In this document: positions 1-11,459 of the stretch, piece after piece | How positions within the stretch are numbered: the first letter of the stretch is position 1 | Layout: each line of letters begins with the position of its first letter | Assembly (NCBI GenBank): GCA_029237695.1 | Contig: CM055274.1 | Span: 19,891,505-19,955,504, forward strand | DNA: 64,000 nucleotides | Source: Conchocele bisecta | Taxonomy: Eukaryota > Mollusca > Bivalvia > Lucinida > Thyasiridae | Reading direction: 5' to 3' | Notes under the pieces: model-generated | The model's database searches: none | Seen by the model: the letters and a program-made list of their open reading frames with translations, nothing else | What the model was told of the DNA's origin: nothing | Program-made: the position numbers and the translations under genes

Positions 1-390
1 AAACGTGGTACAGACAGTAGAGAGGCCGTCGCTAATCGTCCACACATAGATGTTACAGTATGTCGAAAAAATAAAGTAAGATAATTCCTTCTTAATATAT
101 TGCTGCAACCAGAGCAACCCTGTATTAAGTATGATGCTATGGTTACACAATTAGACAATCGATCCATTTCTGTAATCCTATAATTTTATTGGAGATCTAT
201 ATACTTCCCGATAATCTCGAACCCGTGTTGAACTGAGTGTCTCGCGCGTCTAACTGACAAGGCAGTTTGTACATGTAGCCTGCGGCGATATATGCAGAAG
301 AGTGTTATGTACATGTTACGTATATAGAAGTAAACAACTGTGATTTAGGGAGAGATACTAACCAGTACTAACGTTTTTTATATATAACCT

Positions 391-575
391 GGATAGTGCG
401 GTCCCTTAACTTGAAAACAATGGATTATCTATACACGCCGGCCAAAAGTGCCATTTTTTTTGTGGGACGTAGCTAAGGTCATACAGATTCCTAAAATAAG
501 TGGCTCCAAGAAAAAAAGACAACCGAAACACGTTTAATATGCAGGAATCCAAGATGGCCGCCAAATATTAATTAT
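391..575. repeat. Left terminal inverted repeat of Academ-like transposon, with GGA target duplication
   Basis: GGA at 391-393 is followed by TAGTGCGGTCCCTTAAC. A conserved block then carries GCCGGCCAAAAGTGCCATTT, ATAAGTGGCTCCAA and a GATGGCCGCCAAATAT motif. The same blocks occur in the same order, inverted, at 13186 downwards. The bases between blocks differ, so the repeat is long but imperfect. Confidence 0.85.
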
Positions 576-1478
576 ATGGCCTATGATTGTACTCAATGGA
601 TATGTTTGAGTACTTTAACCCCCAGGAATGCGAGTGTTGGATGCAACAATGTATTTGAGTAACATTACAATATAACTGAATCATTTTACTATATTTGCAT
701 AAATCCAAGATGGCCACCAAAGTTCAATATTTTGCTATACATTTGCTTCTGAAGGCTATATACATTCATTTTAATATTTCTGATTTGGTTTAGTAAATAG
801 TAAATGGCAATTTGGGTACTGTTGCAAGGTAACTGGAGACTTACCTCATTTAAATCAATTTGAAATGCCCACTATATGCCTATATGTATATATAAATGTA
901 TATATAATATGTCCGGTAACACTAATATTTACATAACTGTATTTCTCAAGGCTCGTTTTATGCAAATACATGTATATACACAATTTTAGATATAAATTGT
1001 AATATCCCATTTTTTATTTACCCATAATTACATGGTGGTGTTGAAAAGTAAGCGCGGGATTTCATAAATAGCAACAACAACAACAGCGACAACAACAACA
1101 ACAACAAAAGTTTGGTGTGCGCCATTTTCGAAATGGGAAGAAACATGTATCTATTTGCCACATTCTCAAGTATATGAGGTAAGTTTTAACCTGTTCTAAT
1201 GTGAAATAACATTTACAGATCTGTTGCATCTCAAATATAGTCTTCCATAAACCTGACTTGTTACATAGTAATGAAAACATGTGTGTCATTAGTTTTCGCT
1301 GTTTGAATGAAATGACAATCTTTTTAGAGGGAACATTATAAAACATTTTGGGTAAAGGGCTGGGGGAAAATTGAAATGGCTCTGCCCCAGGGGAACCCCT
1401 GGCCATTTTTGTTTAGGTGTGAACTTACAGTGCAGTCTCCGTTTTTGTTCCACCGTAGACAACACTTGCAAACTCAAC
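576..1478. other. Subterminal non-coding part of transposon
   Basis: Between the left end and the gene. A second GATGGCC-type subterminal motif lies at 703-722. A CAACAA-rich stretch at 1071-1108 gives spurious Cys-rich frames on the minus strand. No credible gene. Confidence 0.6.
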
Positions 1479-1690
1479 GCGAACGCAACGCGAACGCAAC
1501 GCGAACGCAACGGTTTGCTGTAGCGTTGTATACGTTGTTTAAACGTATAATACGGTTCGTACACGTGTAATACACATTGTCAAACCGTTTAGTTTAAAAG
1601 CGTTGCATACGTTGTTTAAACGTATAATACGGTTCGCACACGTGTACAGTAATACACATTGTCAAACCGTTTAGTTTTAAAGCATGTAAT
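1479..1690. repeat. Minisatellites upstream of transposase gene
   Basis: Three perfect 11-bp units of GCGAACGCAAC (1479-1511) precede two units of about 77-85 bp (about 1524-1600 and 1601-1685), each holding CGTTGTTTAAACGTATAATA and a CACATTGTCAAACCGTTTAG block. The mirrored site at about 51940-52150 has two 11-bp units instead of three, so the array length differs between the arms. Confidence 0.75.
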
Positions 1691-2298
1691 ACGTTTAGCT
1701 TCAAGGCGTATAACACGATTTGGCGTATACATATGTAGCGAGGTGAAAGAGTTGAAACGTGTACAACGCTTTACCTGGAAGCGTGTAGCTATATGAAAGC
1801 GTTGAAACGTGTACAACGGTTACACGTTTTAACGCGAATACCTGTTCGGCCCCGATCGCTTCGAGGCGTCCTTGTTTCGTCCCTTTTAAAATATCGCGAA
1901 TACATACCCTCAGATCGAGTTCAAAGTACATCGGCGGTGTGATTTAGCACTTCAATTGATCCCTAATCCCTGATGCCTAATGAGTCACGCTTTTAACACG
2001 ACACATGTACCTTGTCGTTTATCAAAATGTTTGCGAATTGTAGATCACGTGAGCCGGCTCATCAGGATCTGCGGCATTCCTACGTACATGTACATTTTAT
2101 ATACACAAAAATGACCCCTAATACAGCGTAATGTAACAGTTCCTAACTTAATATGGAATACCCCGGGCCGATAGTCCGTGTCAGTTACTTGGGGTTAAAT
2201 ATTACGAACACAGATAAACACAGTGCATGGTTTCTTTATTTTATTTTAACATCATCAGAAATGGCGAGTCTCCATTCATATATTTCCAGGAATGGAAC

Positions 2299-3442
2299 AT
2301 GGCGTCTAGGGAGACTGACTGGAAGCGATGCGTAATATGCCAAACGGCCACATCTGAAGAGCTCCGCCGCCCCTTCAGTCCAGTTTCGTACTGCAGTGCG
2401 ACAGAAATATATAAATATATAAATCATTCTTATCCAACGTTGAGCAATTTCGTAGTATTGACAGTTTGCCTGTAAGTGTGGACTTTGGCGAGATTGGAAC
2501 TGTACAGGGTTTTCTTGACCATGAGGCAACGTGGCACAAGACGTGCCATCAACAATTCAGCAATGCCAGACTTGATCGCGCCAAGAAAAGACAGCATCAT
2601 GTGATAACAGAAGACTGGTGTGCAAGTGAAAGTCGCGTCAAGCGCCTATCATACTCACTGGATAAGAATTTGTGTATCTTTTGTGAAACAATCTGCTCAG
2701 AAAAGCTTCATGATTATAGTACGTGCAATGCAGATTTAAAACTACATCAAATGGTTAAAGAAATGGATGATACAGAGATGCATGCTAAAATTGTCGGGGG
2801 CGATCTTGTGTCAAATGATGCTAAGTATCATTCATCTTGCTTAACAAGATATCGTACAAAATATCGTAGTTTGTTAAGAGCTAATGAAAGTTCTACATAC
2901 AATGATATGCACTTGGAACATAGAAAGGCCAAGGCAATGGCATTTTCTGAGTTGGTGTGCTACATGGAAAATGCAGTTATAGAAGATGGTACACACATGT
3001 TTGTATTGTCTGATCTCCAAAATATGTATGACATACATCTCAAAGAATTAGGTCTAGATCTAACAACTAACATATTTCGTCTAAAGAATGAAATACTTGA
3101 ACACTTTTGTAACAATGGGATTCAAGAACATACAGATGGAAAGCGCTCAGTGTTAGTATTCCCTGAAGGCATACAACAAATGTTAAAGGATGCACTAACT
3201 GTAAGAGATTACAAATCTGAGGCATTAGAAATGGCTAAAGTTGCAAAAACTATCCGCAGAAACATCTTTGATTCTGACGAACAGTTTCAGTTTTCGGGTG
3301 ATTTTCCTCCTGACTGTCAATCTACAGCAGTACCGAACAGTCTCAATGCCCTTGTGTTAATGATAATAAATGGACCAACTATGAAACACAAACAGCCCAA
3401 GTTATCACAAGCCTGTTTGACTATATCACAATTGATGCTCTT
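2299..3442 (+). pseudogene. Academ-like transposase gene, N-terminal part, cut by LINE
   Basis: The likely start is ATG 2299 (MASRETDWKRCVICQ), with a CxxC pair. The next residues need a different frame near 2360-2460, and the frame EQFRSIDSLPVSVDF joins the long open frame at 2466-3442. That frame has WHKTCHQQF, CIFCE and YHSSCLTRY, consistent with two Cys/His zinc-binding modules, then a mostly helical region. The natural frame ends where AATTGATGCTCTT is duplicated by the LINE insertion; residues read beyond 3442 (to 3620) are LINE sequence. The continuation resumes at 8473. Function in the family is presumably DNA or protein binding by the transposase (inference). Confidence 0.75.
3430..3442. 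repeat. Target-site duplication, 5' copy (LINE)
   Basis: AATTGATGCTCTT, identical to 8473-8485. It marks insertion of the LINE into the transposase gene. The same 13 bases flank the right-arm copy at 45116-45128 and 50176-50188. Confidence 0.93.
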
Positions 3443-4528
3443 GTTCGCTATGAGGACACCGGAGGGGCACACCCGTCCAACATTAGACAAGCTAACTTCC
3501 CATAACCGCCCTCCCCCAATCGAGGGAGAGCCGTTTCATTGGGTTGTTCGCTCAGCCGAGCACGGCCAACTTGCTCCTGATACGGACACGCTCGACCATT
3601 ATATGTCCACACTTATGTAGAAAGCAATGTAAAAACATTATTATTAAGTAGACATTTATAATACACGATAACTCGCGGTAGGTGGGCTGCTGGTGGCGAA
3701 AATGAAAGGCATACTTCTTACAACTTAGTGTACTCCCACGACCTTTTAACAAATACCAGGTTCTCAGAAATTAATATAACAACAGCAGAAACCCAATGGC
3801 GAACATGGCAGCTATGATCCTAACCATTTGGTACCTTGCTCATTCCCCCAACTATACGTCCAACTCGCATATACGTCGAAAATCTGACCTCGTCATAATT
3901 GTGATACATGTACAACATATTCAATACTTGTATTTTGGCCCTCATGTACAGTTTCGTACGTCCGATACTTGAGAGCTAAATCCAGTTATACATATTAACA
4001 GCATATCAAGACATCTATCACTCCATGGTTTGTACACTGTTGAACTGGCCTTCTGTAAATATTGAGCTCTCTTTCGGGAATTCCACTAATTTTGGACATC
4101 GGAAACTGAACCACTTAACCATGATAAACACAAACCTGGAATGTCTAGCCATCGTCACTGATTTATGCCTACACGTTGACTCGTCACACACATTGAGCAC
4201 GTCCCCTTCCCCACCCATTTTTTCCGCATGTTTCTTAACTACATTATCGAGGTAATACACCTCGCATTGCATTCATATAAGCTGTGGTTTGTGCTTCGAA
4301 GAGTCCCCAAGTTCTTTCCGTGGGATGGGAGCTTGTCCCGGGGCGGGTTGTCCTGCGCTGCGCCCCCGTGTCGGTCTGTCTAATCTACACTTACGTAATA
4401 TCAAACAACATAGACCCGATGAGGGACGCCGTGCAGGCTCACGAATGAATAGTGCCTATAGAAATCGTCTCTTGATAACAATTCTAACTATGCTCCTTAC
4501 ACACGTTAACAATGACTAATCGCTAAAA
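3443..4528 (+). other. LINE 5' leader
   Basis: About 1.1 kb upstream of the first LINE frame. No convincing ORF1 (no gag-like or zinc-knuckle protein) is visible. It may hold the internal promoter of the LINE, which is inference. Confidence 0.55.
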
Positions 4529-6036
4529 TTGTATAGCACAGTAATATCGCTCAAACTTACGTCCAAGCTATGTCGGATAGCCGCCTTGTCAACAAGGAGG
4601 TTCACGCCTAATGATAATTCACTGACTCAAAATAAAGGATTCACATCCAAACTATTCAAGGCACTAATTGCCCTAACTAGCATACTCATACTTATCACGA
4701 TAACACATAATAGGAATCATGAGACAACTCCACACATCTATTTACAAATCTTATTATCAGGTGACATACATCCCAACCCTGGTCCTAGCTCGCATTCCGA
4801 ACTATCCGATGAATCATCCAACATCTCGACGTCATCATATATAAATCTAATCAACGGGGGCCTTAGCATTATGCACTTGAACATACAAAGCATAACCAGC
4901 AAACATTGATATACTGGAAATCGAATCGCAACCTTACGACGTCCTTGTTTTCACTGAAACATGGCTATCACAAACTACACCTAACGAAGATATATTAATT
5001 CCTAACTTTAATCCTCCATTTCGATGTGATAGACAAAACAGAATCGGCGGCGGAGTAGCAATATATGTTCGCGACTCACTCTTTGCAAAACAACGTAACG
5101 ACCTTTCTATCAATGGCCTCGAACCACTTTGGATCGAGTTACATATTGACCACCGTAAAGTACTACTAGGCGGCATATACAGACCACCCAACTCCAATAA
5201 TACCGAATGGAATCTTCTAGAAGAGAGCATTGACCGTGCGTTTAACCAGCAGGCTGACAACATACTAGTCACAGGCGACTTTAATATTGATATTCTAAAC
5301 GGCACTCCAAATAAAATCAATAGACTTATAACATCTTATAGCGCAGAGCAACTAATCACAACGGCAACTCACTCTACTGAACACTCCAGCTCACTAATTG
5401 ACCTGATGTTCGTTAAACACAACCAACATGTCCTAACATCATTCGTTGCGGATCCGTTTATTCCGGATTTAATACGTTTCCACTGCCCAATTGTAACCGT
5501 CCTAAAATTTGATAAGCCCAAAATAACTGCTTATAAGAGGCACATTTGGCTATACGACAAAGGCGACTTTAATAAATATAGAGAATTTCTAGCAAACACA
5601 AACTCGGAATTCATTCATCAGTCAAATAACTTAGACAATGTGGCTAGCAAAATAACGGAAATCATCACGAACGCCGCTAAAAATTCTATCCCAAACAAAA
5701 TGGTGACCATAAGACCTAACGACATACCATGGTTCAACTGCACTATACGTAGACTTATAAGGAAAAGAAATAGAATACATAAAAAGGCAAAAACTTCTAA
5801 CAATGAACACACGTGGGCATGTTTCCGTAAAATACGAAATGAAGTAACCACCACCCTGCGTAAGTGCAAGGCCGAATTTAAAACCAAATTGGTAGAAAAA
5901 ATTAATGATAATAACTTCAATGCAAAAAACTGGTTTAAACTGGCTAAGCAACTAACAAACAAGCGCAGCTCATCTTCAAAAATCCCCTCGCTTTTTGAAA
6001 ATGGATATGAAGCTACGACTGATACTCAAAAACCGA
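4529..6036 (+). pseudogene. LINE ORF, N-terminal 2A-like motif and APE endonuclease
   Basis: Starts MYSTVISLKLTSK, passes a hydrophobic stretch (ALIALTSILILITI) and reaches DIHPNPGP at 4763-4786, which resembles 2A-like peptides near the start of some non-LTR retrotransposons. A one-base insertion near 4904-4908 ends this frame (the right arm lacks it). The endonuclease follows in the next frame from 4908: VFTETWL, RIGGGVAIYVRDS, GGIYRPPNS, VTGDFNID and SSLIDLMF match the APE fold. That frame is open to about 6034, where one A is missing from an A run (five here, six in the right arm), shifting the frame before the RT. Confidence 0.85.
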
Positions 6037-7271
6037 AATGCTTAATTCTTATTTTTGTAAGCAATCATTACTAGATGACAGCAACACAGAATTACCTACA
6101 CTTCACCAAACACCACCATACTCCATTTCGACTATTTTTCTCACTCCCCAAGATGTACGTGGTGCCATATCCAACATCGACCCTTCTAAAGCATGTGGTC
6201 CCGACCTAATTAGCCCGCGCCTTCTTCGTGAAGGCTCCGAAGTCTTATCGCAACCTCTAGCCACATACTTCAACAAGCTCATTGCATCTTCATATTTCCC
6301 TTCTACATGGAAACTAGCAAACGTAGTTCCGATATTTAAAAAGGCTGACCCATCGAATCCGCAGATCTACCGACCCATATCCCTACTAAGCTGTATTGGT
6401 AAACTTATGGAGCGATGCATTCACAAGCATGTATACAATTATATAACTGTCAATAACATTCTCACGCCTCTTCAATCAGGATTCATTAAAGGAGACTCGA
6501 CGACCAACCAGCTAACATATATATACAACGATATCATCAAAGCATTGGATGACGGTAAAGAAGTCCGAGCCGTTTTCTGCGATATCTCAAAAGCATTTGA
6601 TAGAGTCTGGCACCGCGGCCTTATAATGAAACTCTCCTCAATCGGAATGACCTGGAACCTTCTTTACTGGTTTAAATCGTACCTAGCAGATAGAAAACAG
6701 CGAGTAGTACACTTAAGCGAATCTTCCGAATGGTCTAATGTAACCGCCGGAGTTCCCCAAGGATCCATTTTGGGCCCTTTACTCTTTCTTATCTACATTA
6801 ACGATATAGTTCAAACTATCAACTCTAAAATTCGACTATTTGCAGACGATACAAGCTTATACATCATTGTAGACGACCCATCAGAATCCGCAACACAACT
6901 AAATGCCGATCTTAACACCAATGGTCACAAAACTGGTTAGTAACATTTAATCCATCAAAAATCGAGTCCATGATATTTTCGAAAAAACAAAATAAGCCCC
7001 ATCATCCTGATCTTTATATGAATAATACTGTAATAAACACTGTAACCGAGCACAAACACTTAGGTTTAACGTTCTCTGACGATGGTAAATGGACAGAACA
7101 CATTTCAAGTTCTTTAGAGAAAGCTTGGCAGAGGATAGGAATTCTAAGATCGCTCAAATTAACATTAACTAGAACAAGCATTGAACGCCTTTATATCATA
7201 ACCATCCGCCCATTACTCGAATATGGAAACATTGTTTGGGACAACTGTACAAACTATCTAAAAAAATTACC
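6037..7271 (+). pseudogene. LINE reverse transcriptase domain
   Basis: Open from 6038 to 6940. RT motifs in order are SKACGPDLIS, WKLANVVPIFKK, YRPISLLS, QSGFIKGDSTTNQL, AVFCDISKAFDRVWH, AGVPQGSILGPLLFLIYIND and FADDTSLYII, with the catalytic Asp pair in ADDT. A frameshift near 6935, shared by both arms, separates this from the thumb region (TFNPSKIES, HKHLGLTFSDDGKW, RPLLEYGNIVWD), read from about 6943 in another frame. A left-specific one-base deletion near 7271 ends that frame. Both arms share the defect at 6935, so the LINE was damaged before the copies diverged, or this is an ancestral frame quirk. Confidence 0.88.
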
Positions 7272-7972
7272 TCGATGCTATACAAACCGAGGGAGCACGC
7301 ATTGTAACAGGTGCAACAAAACTTTGCAGCATTGACAACCTTTATAGAGACCTTAAATGGGAAACTCTCTCATTACGCCGAAAAAAACACAAGCTCGTAC
7401 AACTCTACAAAATGAAGAATGGCCTAACACCAACATATTTAACAACACTTATACCTACCGAAACACAACAGTGTTACGCCCTTAGAAATGTAAACAATAT
7501 ACCGTCACTATATGGTCGCACCCAGCAATATACCAATTCCTTCCTCCCATCCACTATCAGAGACTGGAACAGTCTACCAGAATCTACCAGATACGCCCCA
7601 ACAATATCCAGCTTCAAATACAGACTTAACAAAGATACATCTAAATCATCCCCTCTGTTTAACGTGGGTACACGAAAAGACCAAATCCTACACGCTCGAT
7701 TACGAATGTCTTGTAGTTCCCTAAATTACGATCTCTACAGAAAATCAATAATAGACTCACCTCTCTGTACATGTGGCGCCTCAGAGACTGTCAGTCACTT
7801 TCTCACATCATGCAGACAATATCAACACCAACGACAATTGTACCTCACTGATATTCCATGTATTCCGTCAACTGAAAATCTTTTGAACGGAAACGAACAC
7901 TTGACTTTCGATCAAAATAAAAAAATGTTTATAAGTGTCCAAAACTACATAACAGCAACAAACAGATTTTAG
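7272..7972 (+). pseudogene. LINE ORF C-terminal region
   Basis: Continues the RT polyprotein: TEGARIVTGATKLC, ETLSLRRKKHKLVQLYKMKN and, near the end, CTCGASETVSHFLTSCRQYQ, a CxC...H...C arrangement typical of the C-terminus of CR1/L2-type LINE proteins. It stops at TAG 7970-7972. The frame itself is intact; it is separated from the RT only by the upstream one-base deletion. Confidence 0.82.
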
Positions 7973-8472
7973 CATCATAATATCATTCCAACATAGACAA
8001 CCAAAATATACCATACATATCATCCTAACAATAGACGACAACTTCCGGGCACTATCCATTTACGCCACTCGGGGGCGACTCCCCGTCCACGGAATGTGAG
8101 AGGGAAATCGTGAGGGTTGGGAAAGGCATGGGCGATTCCCCATGTAACCCCCCCACTCCCGTGTCCCTGTCTCATTTGCTTGGTGACCATCTCTGAAGCA
8201 CAGCCACACGCATTATCATGTCATAAATATAAGGTTTAAACATTGTCAATCTCATTATGTAAGTACATCATTGTAAGACAAAGTTATTCCACTTAGACTA
8301 TTTCAACATGTATATTCGCCTGTATGTGCACTTAACTATCTTGTACCACATTCGTGTCTTACATCCACCTTGTGGGAGACGAATTCATATAAGCTTCACG
8401 CTTGTTTTCATATCCCTGTCATTGTATACCTTGTATTGTACCATATACTGTCGAATAAATATTGTTTAAACT
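7973..8472 (+). other. LINE 3' untranslated region
   Basis: 500 bp without a gene. AATAAA at about 8454 lies just before the insertion junction. Mirrored at 45129-45627. Confidence 0.7.
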
Positions 8473-10929
8473 AATTGATGCTCTTCAACACAAAGAAAAC
8501 AATGCCAGAAAGAAACACTAACACACGGCATACCGTTGAACGAGAGCCGCCTCTTGTCGTATATCTTGGGTTGAACATTCACTCGCTAACAAGAAGCAAA
8601 TAACTAATTAAACAGTTGAACAAAATGGGTGTTTGCATTTCATATGCACGCGTGCAGCAGCTGGAAAGTAACGTTGCAATAAACATGTGTAGACGTTTTG
8701 CTGCTACCGGTGAGTTTGCCCGTCACAGCTGAGATCTGGACTATTTGTAGTTGGTGCTATGGACAATATTGACCACAATCCGTCATCCACAACGGCCCAC
8801 TCATCGTTCCATGGCACTGGCATAAGTATCATACAGTTTCCAACAGAACATAATATTGGTAAACCCCAAGACCCAGTTCCGTTATCCGACATAATGTCAG
8901 ATAAATTGCTTCTTCCAGATTCATATTCAGTAGTTCCTACAGTAATAATGAATCCATCTAGGATAACAGTTCCGGCTGTTCATACCAATCAAATGAGAGG
9001 TGAATTAAACAGAGCAATGACACTTGAAGATGTCTGGTTACAGAATGCAAGTGAACTTTTGACAAGAGACACACTAACTAATGAAGCAATTGCGTGGGCT
9101 GCCTTTCATGCTAAAAACGTATCTCCCCTGTTGGACCCAGCAGCTATAATGGCTTTACTGCCTCTCTTCATGGAAAAGGCTGACACACCAGCAATGTTCA
9201 AACATGGCATGGATGTAATCAAGTCTGTCACTGCCTTTCTACATCCTGGTCAGATCCCTGTCATGGCATGTGACTGCCCCATATTTGCAAAGGCAAAATA
9301 TATTCAATGGACATGGCCAGACTCTCATGGGGAAGACAAATTTGTAGTAATGTGGTGGTCTGCATCTAGAAATGGCTCTGTGGAATATGGCGGGGGATTA
9401 CCTGCAAGGTTCGGGCTGGACAACAGCAGTTGTAGAGGCTGAAATTGCCACATCTGGAATCGCTGAAGGTTTCTTGAAAGCAGCGCATCTGACACGGACT
9501 CGCCATGCACATCAAGTCTCTGTTGTAGCGTTATCAGCCCTCCAACAACGTGCATTTCAGCTTTTAAAGAGTTCAAATGAAACTGATGAAACATTTGAGG
9601 CATGGAGAAAACGCATGCTTATCACCAGTCCTACCTTCCAGTTTTGGGATACTGTTATAGCCATAGAACAAATGATCCTTGTCCTTCTGAGAGCACAGAG
9701 AGAAAACAAATTTGACTTGTATGTTGAAGCACTTGAGTCACTTGTCTGTTTTTTCTTTGCATTGGATCACTACAACTATGCACGCTGGATCGCAATTCAC
9801 ATTCGAGACATGAAGTCCCTCCCTGCGGCTATTGAAGATGCATTCAAGAAGCACTGGGTTGTTTCCAAAACGACAAACAGCTTCTCTTATATTCCTATCG
9901 ACCAAGTACATGAACAAGAAAATGCCAAGGTAAAGGGCAATGGAGGTGCCATCGGATTAACAGAAGACCAGATTTCTCTTCGACAATGGCTGATATGTGC
10001 GCCAGAGCTTGCTAATGTTATCAAAGACTTTGATACCCAGTACATTAATGAAGATGATTCAGATATTAGCCTGCATCACGCAGAAGGACCTTCCACTCAG
10101 AAACTGTTCCATCAGCAGTCACGCAAACTTGTAGATGTCATATCCGGCTTTGGAAACCCTTTCCATGATGATTGTTCTGAGCTGTTGGTATTGAATACAC
10201 GTGTTTGCGCAGATGAATCAATTGTAGAGACAATTCGGACAATTGAATCACTAGGTAGAAGGCAATATCTAAAGTATGTGAAAGATGTGATCGAGACCAG
10301 GGACGTACCAATTCAGAATCCAATCAAGAAAAACTCACTTCCACTACTGAAACGCCCCAAATCAAAGACAAGTTCAAAGTCGTCGCAGGCTGTTAAAGTA
10401 CAACGGCAAAACAGCAACCTATTTGGTCGACTATACATTGCTACGTTTTTCTCCCATGAAAATCAATCTACTCCGCCTTCGCTGTCTGATTTTGGTAAGA
10501 TACGACATGGACAAAAGTCTAACCTTCTGGGCTGCATTGAATCTATTGAACAACTTGATATGCCACAATATTTTGATTGCAAAATATTAGATGGAGCCGC
10601 CGTTGTGCACATGCTACCTACATCTGACGCCAGCACGTTTTCAGAGTATGGAGACGACGTGTTTCTCCCATTCATCCTCCGCGAGTTACGCGCGACGTCA
10701 TGACTTGACTGTATTTGGGACAGATATATTACTAGTAGCATCAAAGCATCCACTCGAGAAAGACGGGGCCAGGGGCTTCGCACAAAGGTGTCGGAAAGAA
10801 CCAGATTACCCCAGAAGTGGCAGGACTTCCTAAGGGATGACACCAACAAAACAGAGTTGTTTACCTTTCTGAGTAACACAGTGGCAAGCATGACTGTTCC
10901 AGAAAACAAGACAGTCGTCATAACAGCAG
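8473..10929 (+). pseudogene. Academ-like transposase core, left copy
   Basis: Resumes after the LINE. 8473-8758 reads REPPLVVYLGLNIHSLTRSK with stops at 8518, 8536 and others, so it is decayed. From 8759 (not a true start) the frame carries DNIDHNPSSTTA and MACDCPIFAKAKYIQW. A 2-bp deletion near 9349 shifts GGLHLEM into the frame of 9372-10703. By family pattern the Asp of DNIDHN, the Asp of ACDCP and the Glu of LHLEM are the likely DDE triad, about 32 residues apart for the last pair (inference). Later motifs include FFALDHYNYARWIAIHIRDM, IDQVHEQENAKVKGNGGAIG and CKILDGAAVVHML. Left-specific damage: a 21-bp deletion near 10443 and a TGA at 10701-10703 where the right arm has CGA. Exon 1 ends ACAGCAG before GTAAGA. 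Confidence 0.78.
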
Positions 10930-10980
10930 GTAAGACTACCATTGTATGATGTGGCATGATTAGAGATTGATAACGCCCCC

Positions 10981-11024
<44 letters not shown>

Positions 11025-11459
11025 TTCCCCCCCCTTCCTGGTCAAATACCATAAAAGCTTAGTACACGTACAGCAAAGTAAAGAGATTCATGATAATCGA
11101 CGTACACGACGACCAGAATAAATATGCATTGCACGTGCTACATTCATAAAACTACAACTATCCATTTAAATGTACTCACTGCGTTTACCAATCAGTAAAG
11201 AATAACCATGGGTGTTAACTTGTGAACCGCCATGACAAACAGGAGCTTATCGAGTCTACCACACAATTTGCCTGATATGGATTCACATATAGGTTAGTAA
11301 CATCGATGATAATGCACTTACTACATGACGCACAGCGTGGGCCCTGCATGACTAGACTGTGCTAACACATACTCATCTGGGGCTGCACTGATCGCAAATT
11401 CAATATCCTGTTGAGTCGTATATTCCTTGATAATCAAGTTACACGTATGTGCTTTGCAG
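10930..11459 (+). other. Intron 1 of transposase gene, with 43-base C tract
   Basis: Begins GTAAGA and ends GCTTTGCAG. Joining gives ITA-E-DDVISKG in frame (phase 1). It holds an uninterrupted C run at 10982-11024, followed by C8; the right arm has only a short G-rich stretch at about 42577-42599. Nothing else is recognised. Confidence 0.7.

Larger units (their letters stand above)
3443..8472 (+). mobile_element. CR1/L2/jockey-group LINE nested in transposon, left copy
   Basis: A 5030-bp insert bounded by perfect 13-bp duplications. It holds an APE-type endonuclease, a reverse transcriptase with FADDTSLYII, and a C-terminal Cys/His motif. The 3' end is CGAATAAATATTGTTTAAACTA-like without a long poly(A). 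A 5' leader of 1.1 kb suggests a near full-length insertion. The same insertion is in the right arm, so it predates the split between the two copies. Single-base indels break the reading frame in this copy. Confidence 0.88.

Noticed and set aside
1062..1406. Minus-strand frame with a poly-cysteine stretch
   Set aside because: Produced by the CAACAA-rich tract at 1071-1108; no family features.
3552..3752. Minus-strand 66-codon frame in the LINE leader
   Set aside because: Seen in both LINE copies only because they are the same insertion; no family features.
6038..6940. Retroviral or endogenous viral polymerase
   Set aside because: The APE endonuclease upstream, absence of LTRs, protease and integrase, and long target duplications show a non-LTR retrotransposon.
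8759..9442. Independent gene starting at ATG 8759
   Set aside because: The Met is internal; the preceding codons (SQLRSGLFVVGA) continue the same protein family.
10930..11459. C-rich tract as an assembly gap or vector sequence
   Set aside because: Flanking intron sequence on both sides matches the right arm, so the tract lies within a real intron, though its length may be an error.
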